Position numbers and translations under genes: made by a program. A stretch of DNA of 64,000 bases from Geminicoccaceae bacterium (GTDB lineage Bacteria > Pseudomonadota > Alphaproteobacteria > Geminicoccales > Geminicoccaceae), in assembly GCA_020638465.1 (NCBI GenBank), contig JACKIM010000001.1, positions 1,269,501 to 1,333,500 of the forward strand, in the 5' to 3' direction. The notes beneath the pieces were generated by a model that saw only the letters and a program-made list of their open reading frames with translations, was not told the DNA's origin and did no database searches. Positions 25,197 to 33,351 of the stretch are shown one piece after another. Numbering within the stretch: the first letter of the stretch is position 1; every line of letters begins with the position of its first letter.

Positions 25197-26582
25197 TCAG
25201 TCGCGATAGCAGACGGATTTCGCCGCTTCGACGACATCGCGGGTCTGCGGCAGCGCCAGCTTTTCGAGGTTGGCGGCGTAGGGCATGGGCACATCCTTGC
25301 CGGTCACACGTACCACCGGCGCATCGAGATGGTCGAAGGCTTCCTCCATCATCAAGGCGGCAATTTCCGAGCCGACACCGAACTGCGGCCAGCCTTCCTC
25401 AAGTGTCACGATCCGGTTGGTCTTCATGACCGAAGAGATCAGGGTCTCCCGGTCGAGCGGCCGGATGCTGCGCAGATCGATGACTTCCGCACTGATACCC
25501 TCTTCCGCAAGGGCGTCCGCAGCTTCGAGTGCGCGTTGCATCATCAGCGAGAACGAGACAATGGTGACATCATCGCCCTCGCGCAGAATTTTCGCCTTGC
25601 CGATCGGCAACACCCAGTCCCCGGTTTCGGGTACATCAAAACTCTGGCCGTACAAGACCTCGTTTTCGAGGAACACGACCGGATTGGGATCGCGGATGGC
25701 GGCCTTGAGCAGGCCCTTGGCGTCGGCGGCCGAATAGGGTGCCACCACCTTGAGCCCGGGACAGTGGGCATACCAGGAACTGTATTCCTGACTGTGCTGC
25801 GCACCCACGCGGGCAGCCGCCCCGTTGGGACCGCGAAACACAATCGGCGAACCGATTTCTCCACCTGCCATATAACGTGTCTTGGCAGCGGAATTGATGA
25901 TGTGGTCAATCGCCTGCATGCCGAAGTTCCATGTCATGAACTCGACGATCGGCCTGAGCCCGGCCATGGCGGCGCCGACCCCCAGACCGGCAAATCCGTA
26001 TTCGGTGATCGGCGTATCGACCACGCGCTTCGCCCCGAACTCGGCGAGCAGCCCCTGGCTCACCTTGTAGGCCCCCTGGTATTCGGCGACTTCCTCTCCC
26101 AGGAGAAATACGTCACTGTCGCGACGCATCTCCTCGGCCATCGCATCCCGCAGGGCTTCGCGCACGGTCATCCTGACCATGTTCGTTCCGGCCGGAAGTT
26201 CGGGATCGCTTGCAGCGGGAGACTGTCTCGGCTGGGGTTCGACGCGCGCTGGTGCAGGATTCGCGCTGGCCGCCGTATCGGCCTTGACCGGCGCGGCCGC
26301 AGGCGCGGCAGCCGCTCCATCGAGCGCGGACGCATCCTCGCCATCGGCGAGCAACCACGCGATGGGAGTATTGACGGCGACAGCTTCGGTCCCATCGGGG
26401 ATCAGGATCCTGCCGAGAATGCCTTCGTCGACAGCCTCGACCTCCATGGTCGCCTTGTCGGTCTCTATCTCGGCGATCACGTCTCCGGACCGGATCTCGT
26501 CGCCTTCCTTCTTCAGCCAGCGCGCCAGATTACCCTCGGTCATGGTCGGGGAGAGGGCCGGCATAAGGATTTCGACGGGCAT
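25197..26582 (-). CDS. pdhB: Pyruvate dehydrogenase E1 beta with N-terminal lipoyl domain
   Basis: This 461-residue protein fuses a lipoyl domain (Lys43 in ETDKATME) through an Ala/Pro-rich linker to the E1 beta transketolase domain (GEEVAEYQGAYKVSQGL, DTPITEYGFAGLGVGAA, GAQHSQEYSSWYAHCPGLKV). The fusion is known from alphaproteobacteria and explains the length, about 130 residues above plain E1 beta. The ATG at 26582 begins the lipoyl domain (MPVEILMPALS); the open frame upstream lacks homology. The gene is 25 bases after pdhA. Confidence 0.93.
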   Translation of the reverse strand: MPVEILMPALSPTMTEGNLARWLKKEGDEIRSGDVIAEIETDKATMEVEAVDEGILGRILIPDGTEAVAVNTPIAWLLADGEDASALDGAAAAPAAAPVKADTAASANPAPARVEPQPRQSPAASDPELPAGTNMVRMTVREALRDAMAEEMRRDSDVFLLGEEVAEYQGAYKVSQGLLAEFGAKRVVDTPITEYGFAGLGVGAAMAGLRPIVEFMTWNFGMQAIDHIINSAAKTRYMAGGEIGSPIVFRGPNGAAARVGAQHSQEYSSWYAHCPGLKVVAPYSAADAKGLLKAAIRDPNPVVFLENEVLYGQSFDVPETGDWVLPIGKAKILREGDDVTIVSFSLMMQRALEAADALAEEGISAEVIDLRSIRPLDRETLISSVMKTNRIVTLEEGWPQFGVGSEIAALMMEEAFDHLDAPVVRVTGKDVPMPYAANLEKLALPQTRDVVEAAKSVCYRD

Positions 26583-26607
26583 TGATGATGTCCTCCCGGG
26601 GTGGCCG

Positions 26608-27645
26608 TCAGGCGTCGACGAGAATATCCGTGTAGAGCTCGCTGGCGTCGGGTTCGGGGCTGTCCTGAGCAAATCTCGCCGATTCGTTGACGATATCGCG
26701 AATTTCCTTGTCGACAGCCTTCAGGTCGATTTCTCCCATGATATCGCCCTCGATCAACCTTGTCTTGAGCCCCTCGATCGGGTCGTGCTGCTCGCGCATC
26801 TTCTGCACTTCCTCCTTCGAGCGGTACTTGGCGGGGTCGGACATGGAATGACCGCGATACCGATAGGTCAGGGCTTCGAGAATGTAGGGTCCCTTGCCCG
26901 AACGGACATGCTCGATGGCGGCAACCGCGTGTTCATGCACGGCGCTGACGTCCATGCCATCCACCTGCTCGCCGGGGATGCCATATGCGGCACCGCGCTC
27001 GAACAGGTTCTGGCCGGCGGCCGCGCGGGTCGTGGATGTGCCCATGCCGTAACGATTGTTTTCGATCACGTAGAGGGCAGGGAGTTTCCACAGCGAGGCC
27101 ATGTTGAAACTCTCGTAGACCTGCCCCTGATTGGCAGCGCCATCGCCCATGTTGACAACGCAAAGACCACCATCCTCGCGATATTTGTGGGCGAAGGCGA
27201 TTCCGGTCCCCAGCGATACCTGGCCGGCGACGATGCCGTGGCCGCCGAAGAAGCGCTTGTCGACGGCGAACATGTGCATCGAGCCGCCCTTGCCCTTCGA
27301 GTAGCCGGTATTGCGACCCGTGAGCTCGGCCATGACCCGGCGGGGATCCATGTCGCAAACCAGCATGTGACCGTGGTCACGGTAGCCGGTGATGACCGAA
27401 TCGCCATCGCTCAACGCGTGCTGGATACCTACGGCGACGGCTTCCTGGCCGATATAGAGATGGCAGAAGCCGCCGATCAGGCCCATGCCGTAAAGCTGGC
27501 CCGCCTTCTCCTCGAAGCGCCGGATGAGAAGCATGTCACGATAGAAGCGCCTGAGCTGGTCGGCATCGACAGCCTTGCTGTTCGAGCCCTCTTTCGCTGT
27601 TTGAACAGACGACTTCTTCGTAGACGAATGCCTGGTGGCTACCAT
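26608..27645 (-). CDS. pdhA: Pyruvate dehydrogenase E1 alpha
   Basis: This 345-residue subunit forms the ThDP site with PdhB for oxidative decarboxylation of pyruvate. GDGAANQGQVYESFNMASLW contains the ThDP/Mg motif, and the phosphorylation-loop region YRYRGHSMSDP is conserved. A lysine/serine-rich N-terminal extension of about 30 residues precedes the domain. It is the first gene of pdhA-pdhB-pdhC-lpdA-lipA-coq10. The 136-base gap to ftsB upstream is the likely place of the PDH promoter. Confidence 0.93.
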   Translation of the reverse strand: MVATRHSSTKKSSVQTAKEGSNSKAVDADQLRRFYRDMLLIRRFEEKAGQLYGMGLIGGFCHLYIGQEAVAVGIQHALSDGDSVITGYRDHGHMLVCDMDPRRVMAELTGRNTGYSKGKGGSMHMFAVDKRFFGGHGIVAGQVSLGTGIAFAHKYREDGGLCVVNMGDGAANQGQVYESFNMASLWKLPALYVIENNRYGMGTSTTRAAAGQNLFERGAAYGIPGEQVDGMDVSAVHEHAVAAIEHVRSGKGPYILEALTYRYRGHSMSDPAKYRSKEEVQKMREQHDPIEGLKTRLIEGDIMGEIDLKAVDKEIRDIVNESARFAQDSPEPDASELYTDILVDA

Positions 27646-27781
27646 GAAATTCGGCCTCCCCGGGATAGCTGATCGTTGTTGGCCATCGATCGCTTTGATC
27701 GGCGATACAAGAACAGTCCGACGACTCGGTACCTCTTTCTATGCATGTCTCCCATGCGTGTGATGCAAGGCTTGCCTTTCC

Positions 27782-28102
27782 CTATTTCCCGTCCGGTTGC
27801 TCGGGAACCAGAATGATTGCCTCATTGTGACCAACGTAACCCAACTTCTTCAATTCCTCTTCCAGCAGGTCGGGAGAGACATGATTTTCCTTCAACCCAC
27901 CGACGCGGCGTTGCAGATCATCACGTCTGGCCTCGAGGCCGGCCAGTTCATGTCGTCTGATTTCCACCAGCCGAGATTGATCGATCCAGGCGAGCAAACC
28001 CCGTTCGCCATGAATCGCGTGGTATCCGAAATACGCAAGGACAAGGACCAGAACCGCAGTCGCTGAATGGCGACCAAGCGACTTGGAGAATTCACTTCCC
28101 AT
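27782..28102 (-). CDS. ftsB: FtsB/DivIC-family septum formation initiator
   Basis: This 106-residue bitopic inner-membrane protein of the divisome has one membrane helix near residues 14-32 (TAVLVLVLAYFGYHAI), then a coiled coil (VEIRRHELAGLEARRDDLQRRVGGLK) and a short C-terminal part with DLLEEELKKLGYV. Its position between eno and pdhA is usual in alphaproteobacteria and many other proteobacteria (ftsB beside eno). It is 32 bases downstream of eno. Confidence 0.88.
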   Translation of the reverse strand: MGSEFSKSLGRHSATAVLVLVLAYFGYHAIHGERGLLAWIDQSRLVEIRRHELAGLEARRDDLQRRVGGLKENHVSPDLLEEELKKLGYVGHNEAIILVPEQPDGK

Positions 28103-28134
28103 ACTCGTTCATGCCGCCTGGCGAACCTTTCGGA

Positions 28135-29430
28135 TCAGGTGGATATGGCAAGGGCCCTGCGCCCAGCATAGATTGCATTATCGCCCAGAAGTTCTTCGAT
28201 ACGCAACAACTGGTTATATTTTGCCAGCCGATCCGACCTCGACAGCGAGCCGGTCTTGATCTGGCCGCAATTGGTCGCCACCGCGAGATCGGCGATGGTC
28301 GAGTCTTCGGTTTCGCCCGAACGGTGGGACATGACCGAACGATAATGGTTGTCGGATGCCAACCTGCAAGTGTCGAGTGTCTCCGTCAGCGAACCGATCT
28401 GATTGACCTTGATCAGAATGGCGTTGGCAATTCCCTTGTCGATACCTTCCTGAAGGATCCGGGAATTGGTGACGAACAGGTCGTCGCCAACCAGTTGAAT
28501 CTTCTTGCCAAGGCGCTCGGTGAGCGCCTTCCAGCCATCCCAGTCCTGCTCCGCCATTCCATCCTCGATGGACAGGATCGGGAATTTGGAGCACAGCCCT
28601 TCGAGCATGTCGACCAGTCCCGCCGCGTCGAGCGTCTTGCCCTCGCCCCTTACCTCGTAGCGACCGTTCTCGAAGAACTCCGACGAAGCGACATCCAGCG
28701 CGAAGACGACATCATCGCCCGTACGATAACCGGCTGCCGACACCGCCTTGTCGAGGAAGGCCAGGGCCTCCTCGGCACTGCCGATATTGGGCGCAAAACC
28801 ACCCTCGTCACCGACATTGGTGTTGAGACCTTCGCTCGCCAGCGCCTTTTTCAGGCTGTGGAAGATCTCGACGCCCATGCGCAAGCCCTCGGAGAAGGTC
28901 GGCGCACCGACGGGCATGATCATGAATTCCTGGAAGTCGATCGGATTGTCGGCGTGGGCGCCACCATTGATGACATTCATCATCGGTACCGGGAGTACCC
29001 GGGCGGCCACGCCGCCGACATAGCGGTAGAGCGGAAGACCGGTGGCCTCTGCCGCTGCCTTGGCGACAGCAAGGCTTACGCCGAGAATGGCGTTGGCCCC
29101 GAGACGCTCCTTCGCATCAGTCCCGTCCAGCTTGAGCATGGCCGCATCGATAGCGCTCTGATTGACACCGTCCATGCCGAGAATCGCGTCCGTTATCTCG
29201 CCGTTGACAGCTTCCAGCGCCTTGGAGACCCCCTTGCCCTGCCAGCGTGATTTTTCACCGTCACGGAGTTCCAGCGCTTCACGACTGCCGGTCGACGCAC
29301 CTGATGGAACAGCTGCGCGACCGGAGGCGCCATTTGCCAGTTCGACATCAACTTCGACCGTGGGATTACCCCTGCTGTCGAGTATTTGACGGCCGATGAT
29401 GCTTACAATTTCCGTATCGTGCATGGTCAT
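28135..29430 (-). CDS. eno: Enolase
   Basis: This enzyme converts 2-phosphoglycerate to phosphoenolpyruvate. At 431 residues it carries RQILDSRGNPTVEVDVEL at the N-terminus, the metal-binding LSIEDGMAEQDWDGW and DDLFVTN, the catalytic lysine in ANAILIKVNQIGSL and SHRSGETED. The first ATG (29430) has a fair ribosome site (CGGAACGA); a second ATG two codons on is equally possible. It is part of the tpiA-to-ftsB run, 18 bases after kdsA. Confidence 0.95.
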   Translation of the reverse strand: MTMHDTEIVSIIGRQILDSRGNPTVEVDVELANGASGRAAVPSGASTGSREALELRDGEKSRWQGKGVSKALEAVNGEITDAILGMDGVNQSAIDAAMLKLDGTDAKERLGANAILGVSLAVAKAAAEATGLPLYRYVGGVAARVLPVPMMNVINGGAHADNPIDFQEFMIMPVGAPTFSEGLRMGVEIFHSLKKALASEGLNTNVGDEGGFAPNIGSAEEALAFLDKAVSAAGYRTGDDVVFALDVASSEFFENGRYEVRGEGKTLDAAGLVDMLEGLCSKFPILSIEDGMAEQDWDGWKALTERLGKKIQLVGDDLFVTNSRILQEGIDKGIANAILIKVNQIGSLTETLDTCRLASDNHYRSVMSHRSGETEDSTIADLAVATNCGQIKTGSLSRSDRLAKYNQLLRIEELLGDNAIYAGRRALAIST

Positions 29431-29448
29431 TTCGTTCCGACTTGAGGA

Positions 29449-30300
29449 TCAGGCCAGTTGCGGTAACCTGCGTGCCTTTGACAGTTTGTCAAACGCCATG
29501 AGATCTTCCATGACGTCGCGCATCCGATTCAGGGGGACCATGTTCGGTCCATCGCTTAATGCCTGATCGGGATTGTCATGAGTCTCGATGAAGACTGCCG
29601 AGATACCGAGCGACACGGCGGCACGTGCCAGCACGGGAACAAATTGCCTCTGGCCACCCGAGCTGCCACCCTGACCACCCGGCTGCTGAACGGAATGGGT
29701 CGCATCAAAGACCACGGGCCAGCCTGTGGAAGCGAGCTCGGGCAATGCCCGCATGTCGGAGACGAGCGTGTTGTAACCAAACGACGCACCACGCTCGCAT
29801 ACCAGGATGCGGTCCGATCCAAAGCTTTCGAGCTTCTTCACGACATTGCGCATGTCCCACGGTGCCAGAAACTGCCCCTTCTTGACATTGATGGCCGCTC
29901 CCGTCCGGGCAGCCGCTTCCAGCAGGTCGGTCTGGCGACAGAGGTAGGCCGGTATCTGCAGAACATCACAGACCTCCGCCACAGGAGCCGCATGGGTCGT
30001 TTCGTGAATGTCCGTGATGACCGGGCGACCGGTCCGTGCCTTGATATCGGCGAGGACGCGCAGCCCCTTTTCCATGCCCACACCGCGCGATCCACCGATA
30101 CTCGTGCGGTTGGCCTTGTCATAGGAAGCCTTGAACACCAGCGGCAGGTCGAGACCCGTTGCCAACTCGTCGAGTGCCAGCGCCATCTCCATGGCATGGG
30201 TCTCGCTTTCGATCTGGCACGGCCCGGCGATCAGGGCGAGGGGAAGATCGTTGCCAAAGCGAACGCTGCCGACCGTCACTTGGTGTTTTGTGGTTGTCAT
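29449..30300 (-). CDS. kdsA: 2-dehydro-3-deoxyphosphooctonate aldolase (KDO-8-phosphate synthase)
   Basis: This enzyme condenses phosphoenolpyruvate with arabinose 5-phosphate to KDO-8-P for lipopolysaccharide. At 283 residues it shows ALIAGPCQIES, FKASYDKANRTSI, GQFLAPWDMRNVVKK and FDATHSVQQPGGQGG; the cysteine in AGPCQIES corresponds to the metal ligand of the metal-dependent class. ATG 30300 was chosen over the TTG two codons upstream because the pyrG stop lies at 30303. It sits between pyrG and eno, which supplies its PEP. Confidence 0.94.
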   Translation of the reverse strand: MTTTKHQVTVGSVRFGNDLPLALIAGPCQIESETHAMEMALALDELATGLDLPLVFKASYDKANRTSIGGSRGVGMEKGLRVLADIKARTGRPVITDIHETTHAAPVAEVCDVLQIPAYLCRQTDLLEAAARTGAAINVKKGQFLAPWDMRNVVKKLESFGSDRILVCERGASFGYNTLVSDMRALPELASTGWPVVFDATHSVQQPGGQGGSSGGQRQFVPVLARAAVSLGISAVFIETHDNPDQALSDGPNMVPLNRMRDVMEDLMAFDKLSKARRLPQLA

Positions 30301-30302
30301 CG

Positions 30303-31931
30303 TCAAACCAGTATCGACTGTTCGCGCGCTGCGCGGATGAAGGCCTCGAATAGCGGATGCGGATCGAAGGGCCTGGACTTCAACTCAGGATGAAACTGTA
30401 CGCCAACAAACCAGGGATGTCCCGGCAGTTCGACAATCTCGGGCAACTGGCCGTCCGGAGACATGCCGGAAAACCGCAGGCCGGCCTGTTCGAGCCTGTC
30501 CTTGTAGTTGATATTGACTTCGAAGCGATGACGGTGGCGTTCACTGATTTCCGCCCGTCCATATACTTCCCGCACGACGCTTCCTTCAGCCAGTGTACAG
30601 GGATAGGCACCCAGCCGCATCGTGCCACCCTTGTCGCTCTCGGCACTGCGGCGAACCTTTTCGCCGGCCACTTCCCATTCGGTCATCAGGCCGACGATCG
30701 GATCGGGACACGGGCCGAACTCGGTGGAGCTGGCACCGTTGATGCCGGCAAGATTGCGCGCGGTCTCGATGCAGGCGAGCTGCATGCCGAAGCAGATGCC
30801 GAGAAAGGGAAGTCCCCGTTCGCGGGCATAGGTCACGGCGGCGATCTTCCCTTCCGAACCACGTTCCCCGAAGCCGCCCGGCACGAGAATTGCGTTGACC
30901 CCCTGCAATCGGTCACTCGCCTCCTGATGGATGAAATGCTCGGCATCGATCCAGTCGGTGACAACCTTGACACGGTTGGCGATACCGCCATGCGACAGGG
31001 CCTCATTCAGCGATTTGTAGGCATCCATCAGGCCGGTGTACTTGCCGACGATGGCGACCCGTACTTCGCCCTCGGGACGTTCCTGCCGGCTGACGATCTC
31101 GCGCCACTGCGACAGATCGGGCGGGGTCATGGTGGCGAGGCCGAGAATCTTGAGGAGCTGAACGTCGAGCCCTTCCTCGTGATAGCGGATGGGGACTTCG
31201 TAAATCGACTTGCAGTCGAGAGCCGGAATCACGCATTCCGGATGCACGCTGCATTGCAGGGCGATCTTGCGACGCGCGTCCTGCGGAATTTCCCGCTCGG
31301 ACCGGCACATCAGGATGTCGGGCTGAATGCCAATGCCGCGCAGTTCGCGGACACTGTGTTGGGTCGGCTTGGTCTTGAGTTCGCCGGCAGACGCTATCCA
31401 CGGCACCAGTGTCATGTGCATGAAGGCGCAATGACCGCGGGGCAACTCGTTGGCGAGCTGGCGAATGGCCTCAAGAAAGGGCTGCCCCTCGATGTCACCC
31501 ACCGTACCACCGATCTCGCATAGCACGATATCGGCGTCATCGACGTCATTGAGGATGAAATCCTTGATGGCATTGGTGATGTGCGGGATCACCTGAATTG
31601 TCCCACCCAGGTAGTCGCCCTGCCGTTCGCGAGTGAGAACTGTCCAGTAGATGCGCCCGGCCGAAACGCTGTCGCTGGCCCGGGCTGGAACACCGGTGAA
31701 GCGCTCGTAGTGACCGAGATCCAGGTCGGTCTCCGCACCATCTTCTGTTACGAACACTTCGCCATGTTGATAGGGCGACATGGTGCCCGGGTCGACATTG
31801 AGATAGGGGTCAAGCTTGCGGAGGCGAACCCTCAGACCCCGAAGCTGAAGCAGTGATCCCAAGGCTGCGGAAGCCAGTCCCTTGCCGAGCGAGGAGACTA
31901 CGCCACCGGTTATGAAAACATAGCGTGCCAT
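30303..31931 (-). CDS. pyrG: CTP synthase
   Basis: This 542-residue enzyme aminates UTP to CTP using glutamine. The N-terminal synthase domain begins ARYVFITGGVVSSLGKGL and contains CEIGGTVGDIEG. The C-terminal class I glutamine amidotransferase domain shows the nucleophile in GICFGMQLACIE and the late FVGVQFHPE. ATG 31931 (MARYVF) fits the family start; an upstream extension of seven codons is unlikely. CTP is also needed to activate the KDO made through the next gene, kdsA. Confidence 0.95.
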   Translation of the reverse strand: MARYVFITGGVVSSLGKGLASAALGSLLQLRGLRVRLRKLDPYLNVDPGTMSPYQHGEVFVTEDGAETDLDLGHYERFTGVPARASDSVSAGRIYWTVLTRERQGDYLGGTIQVIPHITNAIKDFILNDVDDADIVLCEIGGTVGDIEGQPFLEAIRQLANELPRGHCAFMHMTLVPWIASAGELKTKPTQHSVRELRGIGIQPDILMCRSEREIPQDARRKIALQCSVHPECVIPALDCKSIYEVPIRYHEEGLDVQLLKILGLATMTPPDLSQWREIVSRQERPEGEVRVAIVGKYTGLMDAYKSLNEALSHGGIANRVKVVTDWIDAEHFIHQEASDRLQGVNAILVPGGFGERGSEGKIAAVTYARERGLPFLGICFGMQLACIETARNLAGINGASSTEFGPCPDPIVGLMTEWEVAGEKVRRSAESDKGGTMRLGAYPCTLAEGSVVREVYGRAEISERHRHRFEVNINYKDRLEQAGLRFSGMSPDGQLPEIVELPGHPWFVGVQFHPELKSRPFDPHPLFEAFIRAAREQSILV

Positions 31932-31996
31932 CAACCAGCAGTATCCAGCCATTGGTGGCAGGATGCAACCATCGTTGTTCTCATCAGGTCAGTCTT

Positions 31997-32338
31997 CTAC
32001 TTGTCGGCGATAGGTGCGGCGGGCTTTTCAGGCTGTGCCGGTTCGTTCGTGGCCGCCGGCGCTTCCTGCGTTGCGGTGCCGGCATTTTCGAGAATCGAGG
32101 AAGGCCCACCGGAGTTGCTGGCGACAATCGCCAGAGCAAGACTGGTGACGATGAAGCAGGTTGCAAGGATTGCGGTCGTGCGCGTCAGAAGATTGGCGGT
32201 ACCCCGTCCGCTCATCATTCCGCCCATGGTCGTACCGCCGAGCCCCCCGAGCGCTCCGCCTTCGCTTCGCTGGATAAGAATGACGCCAACAAGGGCAAGC
32301 GCGATGATCAGGTGGATCACCAGTAGAACCGTGCTCAT
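31997..32338 (-). CDS. secG: Preprotein translocase subunit SecG
   Basis: This 113-residue inner-membrane subunit of the SecYEG channel has two hydrophobic helices (LLVIHLIIALALVGVILIQ and ILATCFIVTSLALAIVA) separated by the glycine-rich loop with GGLGGTTMGGMMSGRGTANLL. The C-terminal tail is Ala/Pro-rich, as in many alphaproteobacteria. It is placed between tpiA and pyrG, the conserved tpiA-secG order, 30 bases after tpiA. Confidence 0.93.
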   Translation of the reverse strand: MSTVLLVIHLIIALALVGVILIQRSEGGALGGLGGTTMGGMMSGRGTANLLTRTTAILATCFIVTSLALAIVASNSGGPSSILENAGTATQEAPAATNEPAQPEKPAAPIADK

Positions 32339-32368
32339 GATATTCTCTCTTCCCGGGCCGACCCGTGC

Positions 32369-33118
32369 TCAGGCACCGCCGCCGGCCGTGTAGATACTCC
32401 AGAAACTGCCAACATCAAGACTGGCGCCACCGACCAGTACGCCATCGACATGATCGATCGACATGATGTCGGCAGCGTTGTCCGGTTTGACCGATCCGCC
32501 ATAGAGCAGGGCCAATGGCTCGCCCTGCGTGCGCATTGCCGTCATGCCGGCAAGTTTGCCATGGATAACGGCAATCTCGTCGAGCGTTGGTGTGCGGCCC
32601 GTTCCGATCGCCCACACCGGCTCATACGCGATGACGACGCGATCTGCGTGGCAGCTTGCTGGAAGACTGTTGTCAATCTGACGCTGCAGAACCTCGATCT
32701 GTCGGCCGGCGACATAATCCGCCTCGGTTTCGCCGATACAGAGCACCGTCAGCAGCCCGGCCGCCAGGGCGGCTTCCGCCTTGGCCTTGACCACCGCATC
32801 CGTTTCGCCGAGCCCGTGCCGACGCTCCGAATGGCCGACGATCACGGACGTGGCGCCGATGTCGCGAAGCATCGATGCCGACACCGAGCCCGTATAGGCG
32901 CCCGACGCCTTCTCGTGGCAGTCCTGCCCCCCCACAACGATGTTGCTGGAGGCTACCCTGCGGACGACTTCGCCGATGATGGTCGCCGGCGGGAAGATGC
33001 CGAACGTCCCGCTGAGCGCCGCGGCGGCATCTGCGAGGCCACCCGCAAGCGCCAGTCCGTCGGAGCGCAGACCATTCATCTTCCAGTTTCCAAGAACGAT
33101 CGGGCGTGGCAAAGCCAT
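32369..33118 (-). CDS. tpiA: Triosephosphate isomerase
   Basis: This glycolytic enzyme of 249 residues interconverts glyceraldehyde 3-phosphate and dihydroxyacetone phosphate. Visible are NWKMNG (lysine at the active site), the electrophilic histidine in VIVGHSERR, the catalytic base in VIAYEPVWAIGTGRTP and LLYGGSVKPDNA for phosphate binding. It is the first gene of the minus-strand run and diverges from ppiD across a 233-bp region that must hold both promoters. Confidence 0.95.
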   Translation of the reverse strand: MALPRPIVLGNWKMNGLRSDGLALAGGLADAAAALSGTFGIFPPATIIGEVVRRVASSNIVVGGQDCHEKASGAYTGSVSASMLRDIGATSVIVGHSERRHGLGETDAVVKAKAEAALAAGLLTVLCIGETEADYVAGRQIEVLQRQIDNSLPASCHADRVVIAYEPVWAIGTGRTPTLDEIAVIHGKLAGMTAMRTQGEPLALLYGGSVKPDNAADIMSIDHVDGVLVGGASLDVGSFWSIYTAGGGA

Positions 33119-33206
33119 CGCGTCGGGCCTTTCCTTTCTGTGGAACCGCGGCTACCTATCACAGCCATTCATGGGTGGCCAGTGATAGGCTCGTCAAAAC
33201 GAGAGT

Positions 33207-33234
33207 TTGCCGGTCGCCTGCGCCCGTCTATATG
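33207..33234 (+). promoter_or_regulatory. Candidate sigma-70-type promoter for ppiD-trpE
   Basis: TTGCCG (33207-33212) and TATATG (33229-33234) are separated by 16 bases in the tpiA-ppiD divergent region, about 118 bases upstream of the ppiD start. The match is moderate. Confidence 0.3.
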
Positions 33235-33351
33235 TTTGGCAGGCCATGACCGAGGCCGGAACATTTTTGCTCTGGTGAGGTTTGCCGGGGTCAGCGTCTC
33301 GCGTCGGGCGTTTCACTGACTGGTTTCCAAAAAAACGGATGGTGTTGGACG

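Noticed and set aside
25329..27672. Plus-strand open frames of 418 and 497 codons opposite pdhB and pdhA
   Set aside because: They mirror genuine PDH genes with strong conserved motifs; no own ribosome site or recognisable domain.
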